Virus record (IMG/VR): IMGVR_UViG_3300042542_004360
Location: 1 to 42,067 of that record
Strand: one strand, 5' to 3'
Source of the DNA: a virus
Length of the DNA: 42,067 bases
The position numbers were made by a program, and so were the translations under genes. The notes under the pieces were generated by a model. It saw only the letters and a list, made by a program, of their open reading frames with translations, was not told the DNA's origin and did not search any database. Below are positions 6,914 through 13,887 of this stretch, in pieces; positions within the stretch are counted from its first letter, which is position 1; each line of letters opens with the position of its first letter.

Positions 6914-7948
6914 CTACTGGTTGGACCAGCTCACCGGGATGATGTGGCCCGGTCCCCACGGCGTGTCCTGCACGGCGACGGTCTTGCCGTTCTTGTCGGT
7001 GCCCGGGAACACGTCGAGGTCCTGAAACTGGACCTCGGGGCTCCAGTAGAAGTAGATCACGCTGTCTCCGGCCTTGCCCCAGTACCGGAACCAGTTGTTC
7101 TGGGTGTAGTAGTCGTGGATCACGGCCTGCGCGACGGGGATTTTGTCGGTCGGACCGCATCGAGCCCAGCCTTCGGGGGTCGAATGGACCCCGGAGACGG
7201 GCTCGGCGGCCGAAACAGGCGCTTCGGGAGCGTTTTCGGGCGCATTTTCGGCCTTGGAGGCGTCATTTTTGACGTTGTGGGCGCGTTCCAGGGCGTCGAG
7301 GCCCCGAATCAGCGCCATTCGCGCCACGATTTTGCGATCCACCACGATGCCGAACTCCTTCGCATGTGGTAGACTGCTGATGATAGGCATCAAATCGTCC
7401 AGTCGCTTGAGAATTTCGTTCTCAAGGGTCAGGGAGAGTGCGTCCTTGGAAGTCGAGACGGTGGTTTGGCCGCCGATTTTCGCGATGGTGGCGCGCTGGG
7501 CGTTGAGCTTGGCGGCGAGGGAGGCTTCGTAGGACTCGGGCGCGTCCCACTGGTGTCCGCGGCGGATCGGCGTCCAGTAGGGGTCGTGCTCGTCGGCGGA
7601 CTTGGCGGTCTTGGCGGTGACGGGCTGGTAGTTCGCGAGCGATTCGAGGCCACCGCGCATGGACGTGTCGGTGGTGGATCGACCCCAGCGGCCCACGGGG
7701 CTTTCGTCGGTGGCGGCGGGCGGCATCTCGGGCTGTCCGGTGAGCTGGCGAAGGCGCGGTTCTTCCTTGATGAGCCAGCCGATCAGCTGATTGCGGCCGG
7801 TTTCGCCGACGCCGTCGATGGTGCTGGCGCCGTTGGTCTGCCAGGTGACGATGTCGACTTCGGTGGAGAAGCCTGCCTTGATGAGGGCGTTGCGGAGTCG
7901 CAGGGGGAGCGGCAGTTCGGAGATGAGGGTGGGTGCAGAGTCGGGCAT
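6914..7948 (-). CDS. Phage protein with RNAP alpha-CTD-like N-terminal domain
   Basis: 344 residues, ATG at 7948 with GGAGG upstream. Residues about 10-62 (SELPLPLRLRNALIKAGF ... IDGVGETGRNQLIGWL) align without gaps to the C-terminal domain of the bacterial RNA polymerase alpha subunit (DLELTVRSANCLKAEA ... NLGKKSLTEI), a helix-hairpin-helix-like fold that binds UP-element DNA and activators. The middle has a long helical segment (LTLENEILKRLDDLMP). The last 90 residues look like a compact domain rich in Trp/Tyr (WFRYWGKAGDSVIYFYW). It could be a DNA-binding or transcription-related protein. The fold assignment rests on my by-eye alignment. Confidence 0.6.
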   Translation of the reverse strand: MPDSAPTLISELPLPLRLRNALIKAGFSTEVDIVTWQTNGASTIDGVGETGRNQLIGWLIKEEPRLRQLTGQPEMPPAATDESPVGRWGRSTTDTSMRGGLESLANYQPVTAKTAKSADEHDPYWTPIRRGHQWDAPESYEASLAAKLNAQRATIAKIGGQTTVSTSKDALSLTLENEILKRLDDLMPIISSLPHAKEFGIVVDRKIVARMALIRGLDALERAHNVKNDASKAENAPENAPEAPVSAAEPVSGVHSTPEGWARCGPTDKIPVAQAVIHDYYTQNNWFRYWGKAGDSVIYFYWSPEVQFQDLDVFPGTDKNGKTVAVQDTPWGPGHIIPVSWSNQ

Positions 7949-9108
7949 GGGGCCTCCGGGTTGGCGTATAACACCGGGGCGGTAAGCGAGCCAGCGGGCA
8001 CAGCATCTCCCGCTATGGTATGGTGGTTGTGAAAATATCTCGCGCGTTTTTCTGGCTTCTGGCCCGGGTCCCCTTTCTCGTTTCCGCGTGGGCACCCATG
8101 ATCGCGCGCAGCCGTACTGGGAAGCCCGTGGAGCCACGAACGCGGCTCAAGGCTACCCAGATATACCCCCGCGCGTGACCGCGCTCATATCGCTTCCCAG
8201 AGGGGTTTCTGCGGTTACCGGAGCGGTATGGTAGTTGGCGAAGTTGCTCGGCAGGGGAGACGCGCTTTCCCATGGGGTCCCCATGTGTGTGTCGGCGGCT
8301 ATGTACCCCCCACGGCGCCCGGCCCCCGGCCCCGGCCCCCCGGCGCCCGCGGCGCCCACCCCCCGCGTCCGGGCGAGCCGGGGGGGAGGGACCACCACCC
8401 CCGCGCGCGGCGGGCGGAGCGGACCGACCGGCCGGGGGTCCGCGGCATCGGCGCCGAGGCGGACCGGCTACCGTCGGCGCAGCTCGGCCGCTCGGGGTGC
8501 TCGCGGGGCTCGTTCGCTACCTGGTAGCGCTACCTGGTGCGCGCGTATATTCGTGCGCTTTTGTTTGTTCGCGCGCGATAGTCGGCGCGATACCTACGCT
8601 ATTCAACGACGCGGCATGCAGGTTTTGGCGCCAGATTTCACCCTATGGTGAAAAGTAAAATCGGGCCCTGTTACGCGAAAACCCAGTTTAAACGCCGACT
8701 ATTCGGCAGTCCCTGAAAACTGTCGCACATCCTCAATGCGCCGCTATCGTGGAAAATCAACGACATAGACGATCATAAACTTTTGTAACCACAATTTTAT
8801 CCTATATACGTCTAAATACTTCAGTCCTATTCAAATCATACATATATAGACCCTCCTATATAAGGGTGATTTTTTGTAACGGCGCGACGGCGCACTATGC
8901 CGCGCAACATCACGGAATCATTGGCCGTTATCGTCACAAAGCCGATAGCACGTTACCGCGGGGTGTATAGCGTATCCCCGACCGCGCCCGAGCTGCGCGA
9001 CGACGGCCCGACGGCGCCCCCACAGATTCTCGCGACAACGTTACGCGCTTCCTTCCTACGCTTTCGCCAGGTCACGAAAGAATCTCGCGAGAAAGTTACC
9101 GTAGCGGG
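7949..9108. other. Non-coding region with extreme base-composition shift
   Basis: No open frame here has a convincing start signal or protein-like composition. 8281-8460 is about 85-90% G+C by my count of the sequence lines (for example 54 of 60 bases at 8341-8400), with C-runs and G-runs able to fold on themselves. 8761-8880 is only about 30% G+C (18 and 19 of 60), with runs such as CATATATAGA. Between them lies mixed sequence including GCCGA-CTAT-TCGGC (8694-8707). Such a DNA-unwinding-like AT island next to structured GC DNA could hold a replication origin or early regulatory region; this is inference. Confidence 0.5.
8850..8875 (+). terminator. Possible weak terminator in AT-rich island
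   Basis: ACCCT (8850-8854) and AGGGT (8863-8867) form a 5-bp stem with an AT-rich loop, closely followed by six T (8870-8875). It would insulate the cluster starting at 9188 from upstream transcription. The short stem makes this uncertain. Confidence 0.3.
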
Positions 9109-9137
9109 TAGACGGCACCGTACCGCCATGTCATAGT
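9109..9137 (+). promoter_or_regulatory. Possible promoter of the 9188-13752 cluster
   Basis: TAGACG (9109-9114), 17-nt spacer, CATAGT (9132-9137), matching the TTGACG-N17-TAnnnT style seen elsewhere in the window. Predicted start near 9144, giving a leader of about 45 nt with SD AAGGAG before ATG 9188. Confidence 0.45.
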
Positions 9138-9187
9138 GTGTCCACGGTCGCCGAATGAACGGTGCCGTCCCCGAAGGAGTCTATACC

Positions 9188-9997
9188 ATGCCGTCCGCTC
9201 GCCTCCCGATTCGTAACCGTCTCGCGCTGCTCACCGTCGACAACCCCAAGATCGCGAAGGGGCAGAAGGCCGGCGTGCTTACCGGCGTGCTTCATCTTCT
9301 GCCGGCCGGTGAGTATGCGCGGCTCGCTCGTGCGAATGGCGACGCGGTCGTCAGTCTGACGAATACGTGTCCGTTCGCAGGCGGATGCAGGCACACGTGC
9401 CTTAACACGGCCGGCCGCGGCGGAATCCCGATGGCGAGCTATGCGGGCCGCGCTTTCACGAATAACGTGCAGCACGGCCGCTACAAGCGTACCCGCATGC
9501 TGGACACGAGCCCGGCCGCGTTCGTGGCGACGCTCATTCGCGACGTGCGGCTACTGGCGGACTACGCCCGCGCGAACGGCTACGACGTCGCGATCCGGCT
9601 GGATGGTACGTCTGACCTGGCGCTCGACCTGCGCTTCCCGGAGCTTGCCGCGGCTATCGCTGACGTCGGCGCGGTCCGGTACGACTATACGAAGGACGCG
9701 GCGCGAGCGCTCGCAAGCGCGAACGGTGAGACGTCTACCCGGTATGTGTACTCCCTTGACAAGGGGGCCGCACGCGAAGCGGCCGCGCGTCGCGTGCTCG
9801 GCGCGGGCGGGAACGTTGCGGTCGTCTTTCGCGTCAAGCGCGGCCGGCCCCTCCCGGCCGTCTGGAACGGCTACGACGTCGTCGACGGTGACGTGACGGA
9901 CCTGCGCTACCTTGACCCCCGCGGAACCGTGGTCGGGCTTCGCGCGAAGGGTAGCGCCTACCACGACGCTACCGGCTTCGTGCGCGAGCCCGTCTAA
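9188..9997 (+). CDS. Gp88-like phage protein with cysteine cluster
   Basis: 269 residues. ATG 9188 has AAGGAG 9 nt upstream; an earlier ATG at 9155 has none. It resembles the Gp88-type proteins widespread in phages of GC-rich hosts: an early N-K-K/Q-rich strand region (DNPKIAKGQKAG), the motif NTCPFAGGCRHTCLNTAGRG with cysteines spaced C-x5-C-x3-C, then FTNNVQHGRYKRT and an alpha/beta C-terminal half (VAIRLDGTSDL, VRYDYTKD, YVYSLDKGAA). Three close cysteines plus a barrel-like repeat suggest a metal or Fe-S site, but no function is established for the family. First gene of the plus-strand cluster. Confidence 0.6.
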   Translation: MPSARLPIRNRLALLTVDNPKIAKGQKAGVLTGVLHLLPAGEYARLARANGDAVVSLTNTCPFAGGCRHTCLNTAGRGGIPMASYAGRAFTNNVQHGRYKRTRMLDTSPAAFVATLIRDVRLLADYARANGYDVAIRLDGTSDLALDLRFPELAAAIADVGAVRYDYTKDAARALASANGETSTRYVYSLDKGAAREAAARRVLGAGGNVAVVFRVKRGRPLPAVWNGYDVVDGDVTDLRYLDPRGTVVGLRAKGSAYHDATGFVREPV

Positions 9998-10013
9998 CTG
10001 GCGGCCGACCAGA

Positions 10014-10034
10014 CGCCCGGGGCTAACCCGGGCG
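10014..10034 (+). other. Perfect GC hairpin after the Gp88-like gene
   Basis: CGCCCGGG (10014-10021) and CCCGGGCG (10027-10034), 8 bp with a 5-nt loop, 17 nt after the stop codon. No T run follows, so it may be a 3'-end stabiliser or attenuator rather than a classical terminator. Confidence 0.45.
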
Positions 10035-10107
10035 CCGATCCGCGGGCCCGTGAAGCGGACCCGTCGACCGGCGCGAGCTGGACCACCCAAGCACAGGACC
10101 ACCAAAC

Positions 10108-10269
10108 ATGCTCACCTATTCGTCTATCGTCGGCGCCCATGTGGCCGCTATCGTGTCCGCTGGCGCCTATGTCGCTGGCGCCCCCATCGCGGCTATCGCG
10201 TGCTTCGCGACGGCTACGTTTCTCGGGTCGGCTACGCTGGCGCTCGTCTCCCAGCGCGTGCGCGCGTGA
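10108..10269 (+). CDS. Small hydrophobic membrane peptide (53 aa)
   Basis: Starts ATG 10108 (MLTYSSIVGAHVAAIVSAG) and ends QRVRA. Almost the whole length is Ala/Val/Ile/Gly-rich and can form one or two membrane helices (about residues 6-34 and 30-48), with a basic C-terminus that would stay in the cytoplasm. Its stop overlaps the GTG start of the next gene (GTGA at 10266-10269). There is no clear GGAGG upstream, only ACAGGACC about 8 nt before the ATG. Function unknown. Confidence 0.5.
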   Translation: MLTYSSIVGAHVAAIVSAGAYVAGAPIAAIACFATATFLGSATLALVSQRVRA

Positions 10270-10526
10270 CCGGCGCCACCCTGCGCGGCGCCGACCCCGT
10301 GGAAGCGGAGCTGCTCGCAGCCGGACGCGCCCGGGCGGACCACGCCCGCGCGCACGAATGGGCGGACATGCTGGCCGCGGTCGACCGCGAGCGGCGCCAC
10401 CTGGAAGCAGCGGCCGCGATGCTGGACAGCTCCGCGGACCTGGCCGTAGTCATCGGTGACCGCGCGGGCGCCCGTGCGTACCGGGCGCGCGCCACGAGCG
10501 TACGCGCATGGGCCGCAGTGTTGTAG
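10266..10526 (+). CDS. Hypothetical helical protein (86 aa)
   Basis: Starts at GTG 10266, overlapping the preceding stop by 4 nt. The composition is Ala/Arg/Glu-rich and predicted all-alpha (VEAELLAAGRARADHARAHE, LDSSADLAVVIGDRAGA). No cysteine, membrane or known motif is visible. Its translation is probably coupled to the membrane peptide before it, so the two may work together. Function unknown. Confidence 0.5.
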   Translation: MTGATLRGADPVEAELLAAGRARADHARAHEWADMLAAVDRERRHLEAAAAMLDSSADLAVVIGDRAGARAYRARATSVRAWAAVL

Positions 10527-10578
10527 CCGGACCGTCCGGGCCCAGCCGAACCCCGCGATCAGAATCTGTAGAATCTTC

Positions 10579-10606
10579 TGGACAGACTAAACCACACCGG
10601 TATACA
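10579..10606 (+). promoter_or_regulatory. Promoter before the 10661 gene
   Basis: TGGACA (10579-10584), 16-nt spacer, TATACA (10601-10606). It lies in the only AT-richer gap of the cluster (10527-10660), next to a direct repeat AGAATCT-GT-AGAATCT (10561-10576) that could bind a regulator. Confidence 0.5.
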
Positions 10607-10660
10607 TAGTAAACACCGGCGGCAACGAAGCCGGCCACCCACCGAAACCACGGAGCACCC

Positions 10661-10891
10661 ATGCTGAGCACCATTATCCGCACCCGCTACGCCGGACCCA
10701 CCAACACCCGCGGGTCGCGCATCATCGTCTCATGGTCCGGCCGCCGCCGCGTGATTCCGTTCGACTACGCCGCCACCTATCCGCATGTCGTAGCCGTCTC
10801 CGCCGCCCTCGGCGTGGACGCGGACGTCTGGCCCCGCGGCGTCGACCGGAAGACCGGCGGCTACGTCTTCCTCGCCCCCGTGCTGCTCTAA
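10661..10891 (+). CDS. Conserved small phage protein (76 aa)
   Basis: Begins MLSTIIRTRYAGPTNTRG. The segment RYAGPTNTRGSRI is a hallmark of a small protein found in many phages of diverse hosts (usually annotated hypothetical): T-K/R-Y-L/A-G-P-T-N-x-R-G-S-R-I, then a basic turn (SGRRRVIPFDY) and a helical AATYPHVVAVSAALG. The size fits that family. Role unknown; the short beta-rich basic build would suit nucleic-acid binding. It is first behind the promoter at 10579-10606. Confidence 0.6.
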   Translation: MLSTIIRTRYAGPTNTRGSRIIVSWSGRRRVIPFDYAATYPHVVAVSAALGVDADVWPRGVDRKTGGYVFLAPVLL

Positions 10892-10919
10892 CCGAACCCC
10901 CAGCCATCCGGAGCCCGAC

Positions 10920-11240
10920 ATGCTGACCCCCGACACCACCACCGACACCCCCGCCACCGCCATCCGCTGGCGCGCCCTCGCCACCGAGGAATCCGCCCTG
11001 CGCGCCCTCGCGGCGGGGGACTGGGCGATTGAATGCGGCCGGCTGGGGCAGGCCGTCGGCGCCTACCGGCAGTGCGCGAAGGCGTTCCTCCGGGCGGCGG
11101 ACCTGCGCGCCGAAGCGGCCGCCCTGCCCGGCGGTGACGAACTGGACCGGCGGAGCGTCCGGTGGAACACCGACGCCGCCGAACGGGCGAACGCCGCAGC
11201 GGACCGCCTGCTTTACGGTGACCCCGCGGTGACCGGATGA
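10920..11240 (+). CDS. Hypothetical helical protein (106 aa)
   Basis: Unrecognised. GGAG lies about 6 nt before ATG 10920. After a Thr/Pro/Asp-rich N-terminus, the body is all-alpha (WRALATEESALRALAAGDW, LGQAVGAYRQCAKAFLRAAD), resembling TPR-like or helical-bundle composition. The last codons overlap the start of the next gene (ATGA at 11237-11240), so it is coupled to the 61-aa protein with an SSB-like tail. Confidence 0.55.
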   Translation: MLTPDTTTDTPATAIRWRALATEESALRALAAGDWAIECGRLGQAVGAYRQCAKAFLRAADLRAEAAALPGGDELDRRSVRWNTDAAERANAAADRLLYGDPAVTG

Positions 11241-11422
11241 ACCGCGACGACGAGCGCCCCGAGCGCGACCCATGGGACGACCTCGAACCGATCCGGGTGG
11301 GCTACCCGGGACCGGGCGACCTGGCGCCATGGCCCCGGACGAACCGGCGAACCGCGGCCGAGCTGGAACAGCTCAGCCGGCCGGCTCCGGTCCTGCTCTC
11401 TGACGACGACCTGCCTTTCTAA
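11237..11422 (+). CDS. 61-aa protein ending in an SSB-like acidic tip
   Basis: The ATG overlaps the previous stop by 4 nt. The protein is short, Pro/Asp/Glu/Arg-rich and probably disordered, and ends LLSDDDLPF. This matches the conserved C-terminal tip of bacterial single-stranded DNA-binding protein (DDDIPF or DDDLPF), the docking peptide for ExoI, RecQ, RecO, PriA, Topo III and others. There is no OB fold, so it is not an SSB. It may recruit or block host SSB partners. The match covers only six residues and could be chance. Confidence 0.6.
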   Translation: MNRDDERPERDPWDDLEPIRVGYPGPGDLAPWPRTNRRTAAELEQLSRPAPVLLSDDDLPF

Positions 11423-11458
11423 CCCCGCCAACACCAACGCTGATCGGAGGACCGCACT

Positions 11459-11677
11459 ATGGCCCACCTCGAACCCACCGCCCCGGGAATGCCGGCGTAC
11501 ACTTGTACGAGCGACCTGTACTGCGCCACCCCCGACACGTTCGACACCGTGGACGAGTTCGTGGCCATGTGCCGCGCGTGCTTCGGCGAAGCGCCGAACC
11601 TGCGCTCCCGGAACGGAGGCACCGAATACGTCGACAGCTCCGGCGCCGTCGTGCTCCGGCGCACCACCGATAGCTAA
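11459..11677 (+). CDS. Hypothetical 72-aa protein
   Basis: Unrecognised. A good SD (CGGAGGA) stands 7 nt before ATG 11459. It contains four cysteines (YTCTSDLYC, AMCRACFGE) that could form one metal site, and a helical DTVDEFVAMCRACFG. The C-terminus looks beta (TEYVDSSGAVVLRR). It lies in the run of small early-type genes. Function unknown. Confidence 0.6.
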   Translation: MAHLEPTAPGMPAYTCTSDLYCATPDTFDTVDEFVAMCRACFGEAPNLRSRNGGTEYVDSSGAVVLRRTTDS

Positions 11678-11770
11678 GCGCAGGGCGGACAGTCCGACCC
11701 GGCATCCGAAGCCAAACACGCAGGCCCGGCCCGAAGCCGAGCCTACACCATAACCTCCGGAGAGTCAACC

Positions 11771-11995
11771 ATGACCGCAACCGATAGCCGCCCGCCCTGC
11801 CCCGACTGCGGAGCCCCCGCGTCCCGCTGCGCCTGGTACGGGCGCACCCGCCGCGTGTACTCGTGCGACCAGTGCGCGAAGCGCCACAGCGACCCGGCCG
11901 TGGTCGAGGTCCGGACTTCGTCCGGCTGGCGCGGCTGGCGCAACGCGCGCGGCCCGTGCGAGGACGCGCCCTGCTGCGGCTGCTGCACCTACTGA
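11771..11995 (+). CDS. Small zinc-ribbon-like protein with Cys-rich tail
   Basis: 74 residues. CPDC near residue 10 and CDQC near residue 33 form a classical two-knuckle zinc ribbon (CPDCGAPASRC ... YSCDQCAKRHSD). The C-terminus adds CEDAPCCGCCTY, five more cysteines in 12 residues, which is unusual for a simple ribbon and suggests a second metal site. SD CCGGAGA lies upstream. Probably binds nucleic acid or protein; no specific family recognised. Confidence 0.6.
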   Translation: MTATDSRPPCPDCGAPASRCAWYGRTRRVYSCDQCAKRHSDPAVVEVRTSSGWRGWRNARGPCEDAPCCGCCTY

Positions 11996-12043
11996 CCCAC
12001 TCCGGTCCGCGCAGGGGGGCACGGCGAATAGAGGCCCCACCCC

Positions 12044-12072
12044 TTGACGATACCTTACCGCCACGCTACATA
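12044..12072 (+). promoter_or_regulatory. Promoter of the 12092-13752 genes
   Basis: TTGACG (12044-12049), 17-nt spacer, TACATA (12067-12072). It lies directly before ATG 12092, which has CGGAGG upstream, so the leader is only about 12-14 nt. Confidence 0.6.
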
Positions 12073-12091
12073 CACAACACCGGAGGCCACG

Positions 12092-12406
12092 ATGTATCTC
12101 GGACTGCTCGACTCCCCCACCGACGCGCACTGCGCCGAGCTGTACTCCCTCTCCGCCACGGTGGAGATGGCGCTACACGACGTCCTGCGCGGCAACCCCA
12201 CGCGCGGACGCATCGACGACGTGACCTATGGCGACTTCCAGCCGGGAGACGCCGACGCCCTGCGCGAGTGGGCCGCCAGCGCGAACGAGCGCGACGAGTC
12301 CATGCTGCTCGCCCTCGCGGACGCGGTGACCGACTACCCTGCCTTCCGCATGGGCCCGGCGCGCACGTTCGCGGAGCTGCGCGAGCCCTTGTACGACTAC
12401 GACTGA
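12092..12406 (+). CDS. Hypothetical acidic protein (104 aa)
   Basis: Unrecognised. I chose ATG 12092 (MYLGLLDSPTDAHC) because CGGAGG precedes it and the promoter at 12044-12072 overlaps any longer form. Mostly helical and acidic (LSATVEMALHDVL, DADALREWAASANERDES), ending ELREPLYDYD. No cysteine cluster or membrane segment. First gene behind its promoter. Function unknown. Confidence 0.6.
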   Translation: MYLGLLDSPTDAHCAELYSLSATVEMALHDVLRGNPTRGRIDDVTYGDFQPGDADALREWAASANERDESMLLALADAVTDYPAFRMGPARTFAELREPLYDYD

Positions 12407-12444
12407 CCAGACCAGACCACACCAGACCCAGACAGGAGCACGAC

Positions 12445-12756
12445 ATGCAGACCTACATCACGGACCTGATCGATACGAGCGCGCTGCCCGAGGTATCCGC
12501 GCAAGCCCGCACCAACGCCGAGAGCGTGGGCCAGCTCGCCGCCGAGCTGGGCGACGCCTGCGGCATCCGGTCGATCTACCTCATGCTGGAATCGGAGCTG
12601 CACATGGTCAGCGCTTCCCTCGTCCGCCTGCGCCAAGAGCCGGACAGCCCGTGGGCGGCCGGCGCGATCCAAGCCTACGAGCACGAGGCGCACGCGCTCC
12701 AGCGTATGCTACTCATGGTGACCGCGTGGAACGCTGGCCGGAAGGCCGGCGCGTGA
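12445..12756 (+). CDS. Hypothetical helical protein (103 aa)
   Basis: Unrecognised. ATG 12445 follows ACAGGAG by 5 nt and a short CCAGA-rich repeat tract (12407-12437). Predicted all-alpha throughout (NAESVGQLAAELGDACGI, YLMLESELHMVSASLVRL, AYEHEAHALQRMLLMV), like a helical hairpin or bundle, with a basic end. Its stop overlaps the GTG of a membrane peptide (GTGA at 12753-12756). Confidence 0.6.
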   Translation: MQTYITDLIDTSALPEVSAQARTNAESVGQLAAELGDACGIRSIYLMLESELHMVSASLVRLRQEPDSPWAAGAIQAYEHEAHALQRMLLMVTAWNAGRKAGA

Positions 12757-12872
12757 CCCCGCACACGGACATGGTGGACGTCGTCTTCCGGGTGATCTGG
12801 GCCGTCAACCTCGGCGTCGTCCTCCTCGCAGCCTGCTTCTCCGCTCCATTCCGCGCCCACAACGAGGACTGA
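12753..12872 (+). CDS. Single-pass membrane peptide (39 aa)
   Basis: Starts GTG 12753 with a 4-nt overlap and stops exactly before the next ATG. The sequence MTPHTDMVDVVFRVIWAV continues into a hydrophobic helix (NLGVVLLAACFSA) and ends PFRAHNED. One membrane span is likely, with a short acidic C-terminus. Tight packing on both sides supports expression. Function unknown. Confidence 0.5.
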   Translation: MTPHTDMVDVVFRVIWAVNLGVVLLAACFSAPFRAHNED

Positions 12873-13328
12873 ATGACCATCGAGAACACCAACCCCTACG
12901 CCATCACGCTGCGCGTCAAGCCGGCCTCGCGCCGCGCGCAGATCACGCTGACCGCACCGGACTCACCCAGCGGCGTATCCGTGGTCCGGCCGGGCCTCAC
13001 CGAGGCGCACGCTATCGCCAACGCCATGCGCGGCATGGCGGACATGCTCGACAGCGCACGCCGAGAGAAGGTCCGCGACGCCAACGGCACGACCTGGGTG
13101 CGCCTGTCCATCGACGTCGATGTCGAGGTCGAGGTCGAGCAGGTCGAGGCCGCCCGGAAGGCCGAGAAGGGCGCGCAGGCCGGCGACATGGAAGCCGCGC
13201 AGGAGGTCATGAACCTGGCGCTGGAATGGCTGGGCACGGCCATGTACGACAAGAACAGCCGGGATTGGCAAAGCTTCGACTGGGCGCTGGTCGAGGACTG
13301 CGACCCCGACGACTTCCCGGTGGCATGA
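12873..13328 (+). CDS. Hypothetical 151-aa protein
   Basis: Unrecognised. ATG 12873 directly follows the TGA of the membrane peptide, so re-initiation is likely. The N-terminal half is beta-rich (YAITLRVKPASRRAQITL) followed by a helix (HAIANAMRGMADMLDSAR). A striking repetitive strand, SIDVDVEVEVEQVE, precedes a charged helix, and the end is acidic and aromatic (DWALVEDCDPDDFPVA). No motif for an enzyme is visible. Its stop overlaps the WYL-like gene start. Confidence 0.6.
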   Translation: MTIENTNPYAITLRVKPASRRAQITLTAPDSPSGVSVVRPGLTEAHAIANAMRGMADMLDSARREKVRDANGTTWVRLSIDVDVEVEVEQVEAARKAEKGAQAGDMEAAQEVMNLALEWLGTAMYDKNSRDWQSFDWALVEDCDPDDFPVA

Positions 13329-13531
13329 TGCTGACGCCACCCGTCACCGAGGTCGAGCTGGACTACACCAACTGGAAGGGCGAGCGCCGACTGCGCCGCG
13401 TGCTCCCGCGGGAGCTGTGGTACGGCGCGACGAACTACCACCCCGAGCCCCAGTGGTTCATCCGGGCCATCGACCTGGAGAAGAACGCCGTGCGCGACTT
13501 CGCCCTGCGCGACGTTCACGGGGTCCGCTGA
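13325..13531 (+). CDS. Stand-alone WYL-like domain protein (68 aa)
   Basis: ATG 13325 overlaps the previous stop (ATGA). The sequence runs VELDYTNWKGERRLRRVLP, then LWYGATNYHPEPQWFIRAID and ends NAVRDFALRDV. It follows the WYL-domain pattern: Y-x-n-x-x-G-x-x-R, a Pro before an aromatic strand, W-F-I-x-A-x-D in the place of WYL, and a final R-x-F-x-x-x-D-I/V. WYL domains bind ligands or nucleic acid in bacterial regulators and CRISPR/defence proteins. Here the domain is alone, with no DNA-binding partner domain. Confidence 0.6.
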   Translation: MMLTPPVTEVELDYTNWKGERRLRRVLPRELWYGATNYHPEPQWFIRAIDLEKNAVRDFALRDVHGVR

Positions 13532-13538
13532 CAACGAA

Positions 13539-13569
13539 GCGGGACGCCGACCCCATGCCGACGTCCCGC
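13539..13569 (+). terminator. Possible terminator or attenuator hairpin
   Basis: GCGGGACG (13539-13546) pairs with CGTCCCGC (13562-13569), 8 bp with a 15-nt loop, then CCCGCCCCGTTTCC. It lies 8 nt after the WYL-like gene and before the 46-aa gene; the weak T tract suggests partial read-through. Confidence 0.4.
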
Positions 13570-13611
13570 CCCGCCCCGTTTCCGCCTACGACATAACACG
13601 ACAGGAGAACC

Positions 13612-13752
13612 ATGCACGACTACCAGAGCCACCGCATCGTCGAAGCCATCGAGAAGCAGACCGCAGCCATCAACGCGATCCGGACGCTGATCGTCCGTAT
13701 CGTCATCTGGTCCGTCCTCGGCACGATGCTCGTTCGTTGCGTCGCAAGCTGA
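13612..13752 (+). CDS. Single-pass membrane peptide (46 aa)
   Basis: Starts ATG 13612 with ACAGGAG 5 nt upstream. The N-terminal half is a charged amphipathic helix (MHDYQSHRIVEAIEKQTAA) and the C-terminal half a membrane helix (IRTLIVRIVIWSVLGTMLV) ending in RCVAS. It is the last plus-strand gene before a convergent terminator. The pattern, soluble helix plus one span, is seen in small phage holin-like or inhibitor peptides; no specific role can be assigned. Confidence 0.55.
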   Translation: MHDYQSHRIVEAIEKQTAAINAIRTLIVRIVIWSVLGTMLVRCVAS

Positions 13753-13766
13753 CCGTCTAACCGCCG

Positions 13767-13799
13767 AGCGCCCCCGGACTCCATGGTCACGGGGGCGCT
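13767..13799. terminator. Convergent-gene terminator hairpin
   Basis: AGCGCCCCC (13767-13775) pairs with GGGGGCGCT (13791-13799), 9 bp with a 15-nt loop, between the plus cluster and the minus gene ending at 13888. No long T run on either side, so efficiency is uncertain. Nothing else is seen in 13800-13887. Confidence 0.5.
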
Positions 13800-13887
13800 A
13801 CCGCGGCGGGCAGTCTCAGCAGGCACAGCTCCGCCGGCCAAAGTCTACGACTTCACCGGCTACCTGCCGTCACGCGGCGTCGATCCT

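Noticed and set aside
8228-8658. Three overlapping plus-strand frames in the 90% GC stretch
   Set aside because: Open only because GC-rich DNA lacks stops; translations are Pro/Arg/Gly low complexity in all three frames.
8897-9136. 79-codon plus-strand frame in the non-coding region
   Set aside because: No ribosome binding site before the ATG, and its end overlaps the promoter at 9109-9137. Possible but unsupported.
9155-9187. Earlier start (ATG 9155) for the Gp88-like gene
   Set aside because: No Shine-Dalgarno; ATG 9188 has AAGGAG at good spacing.
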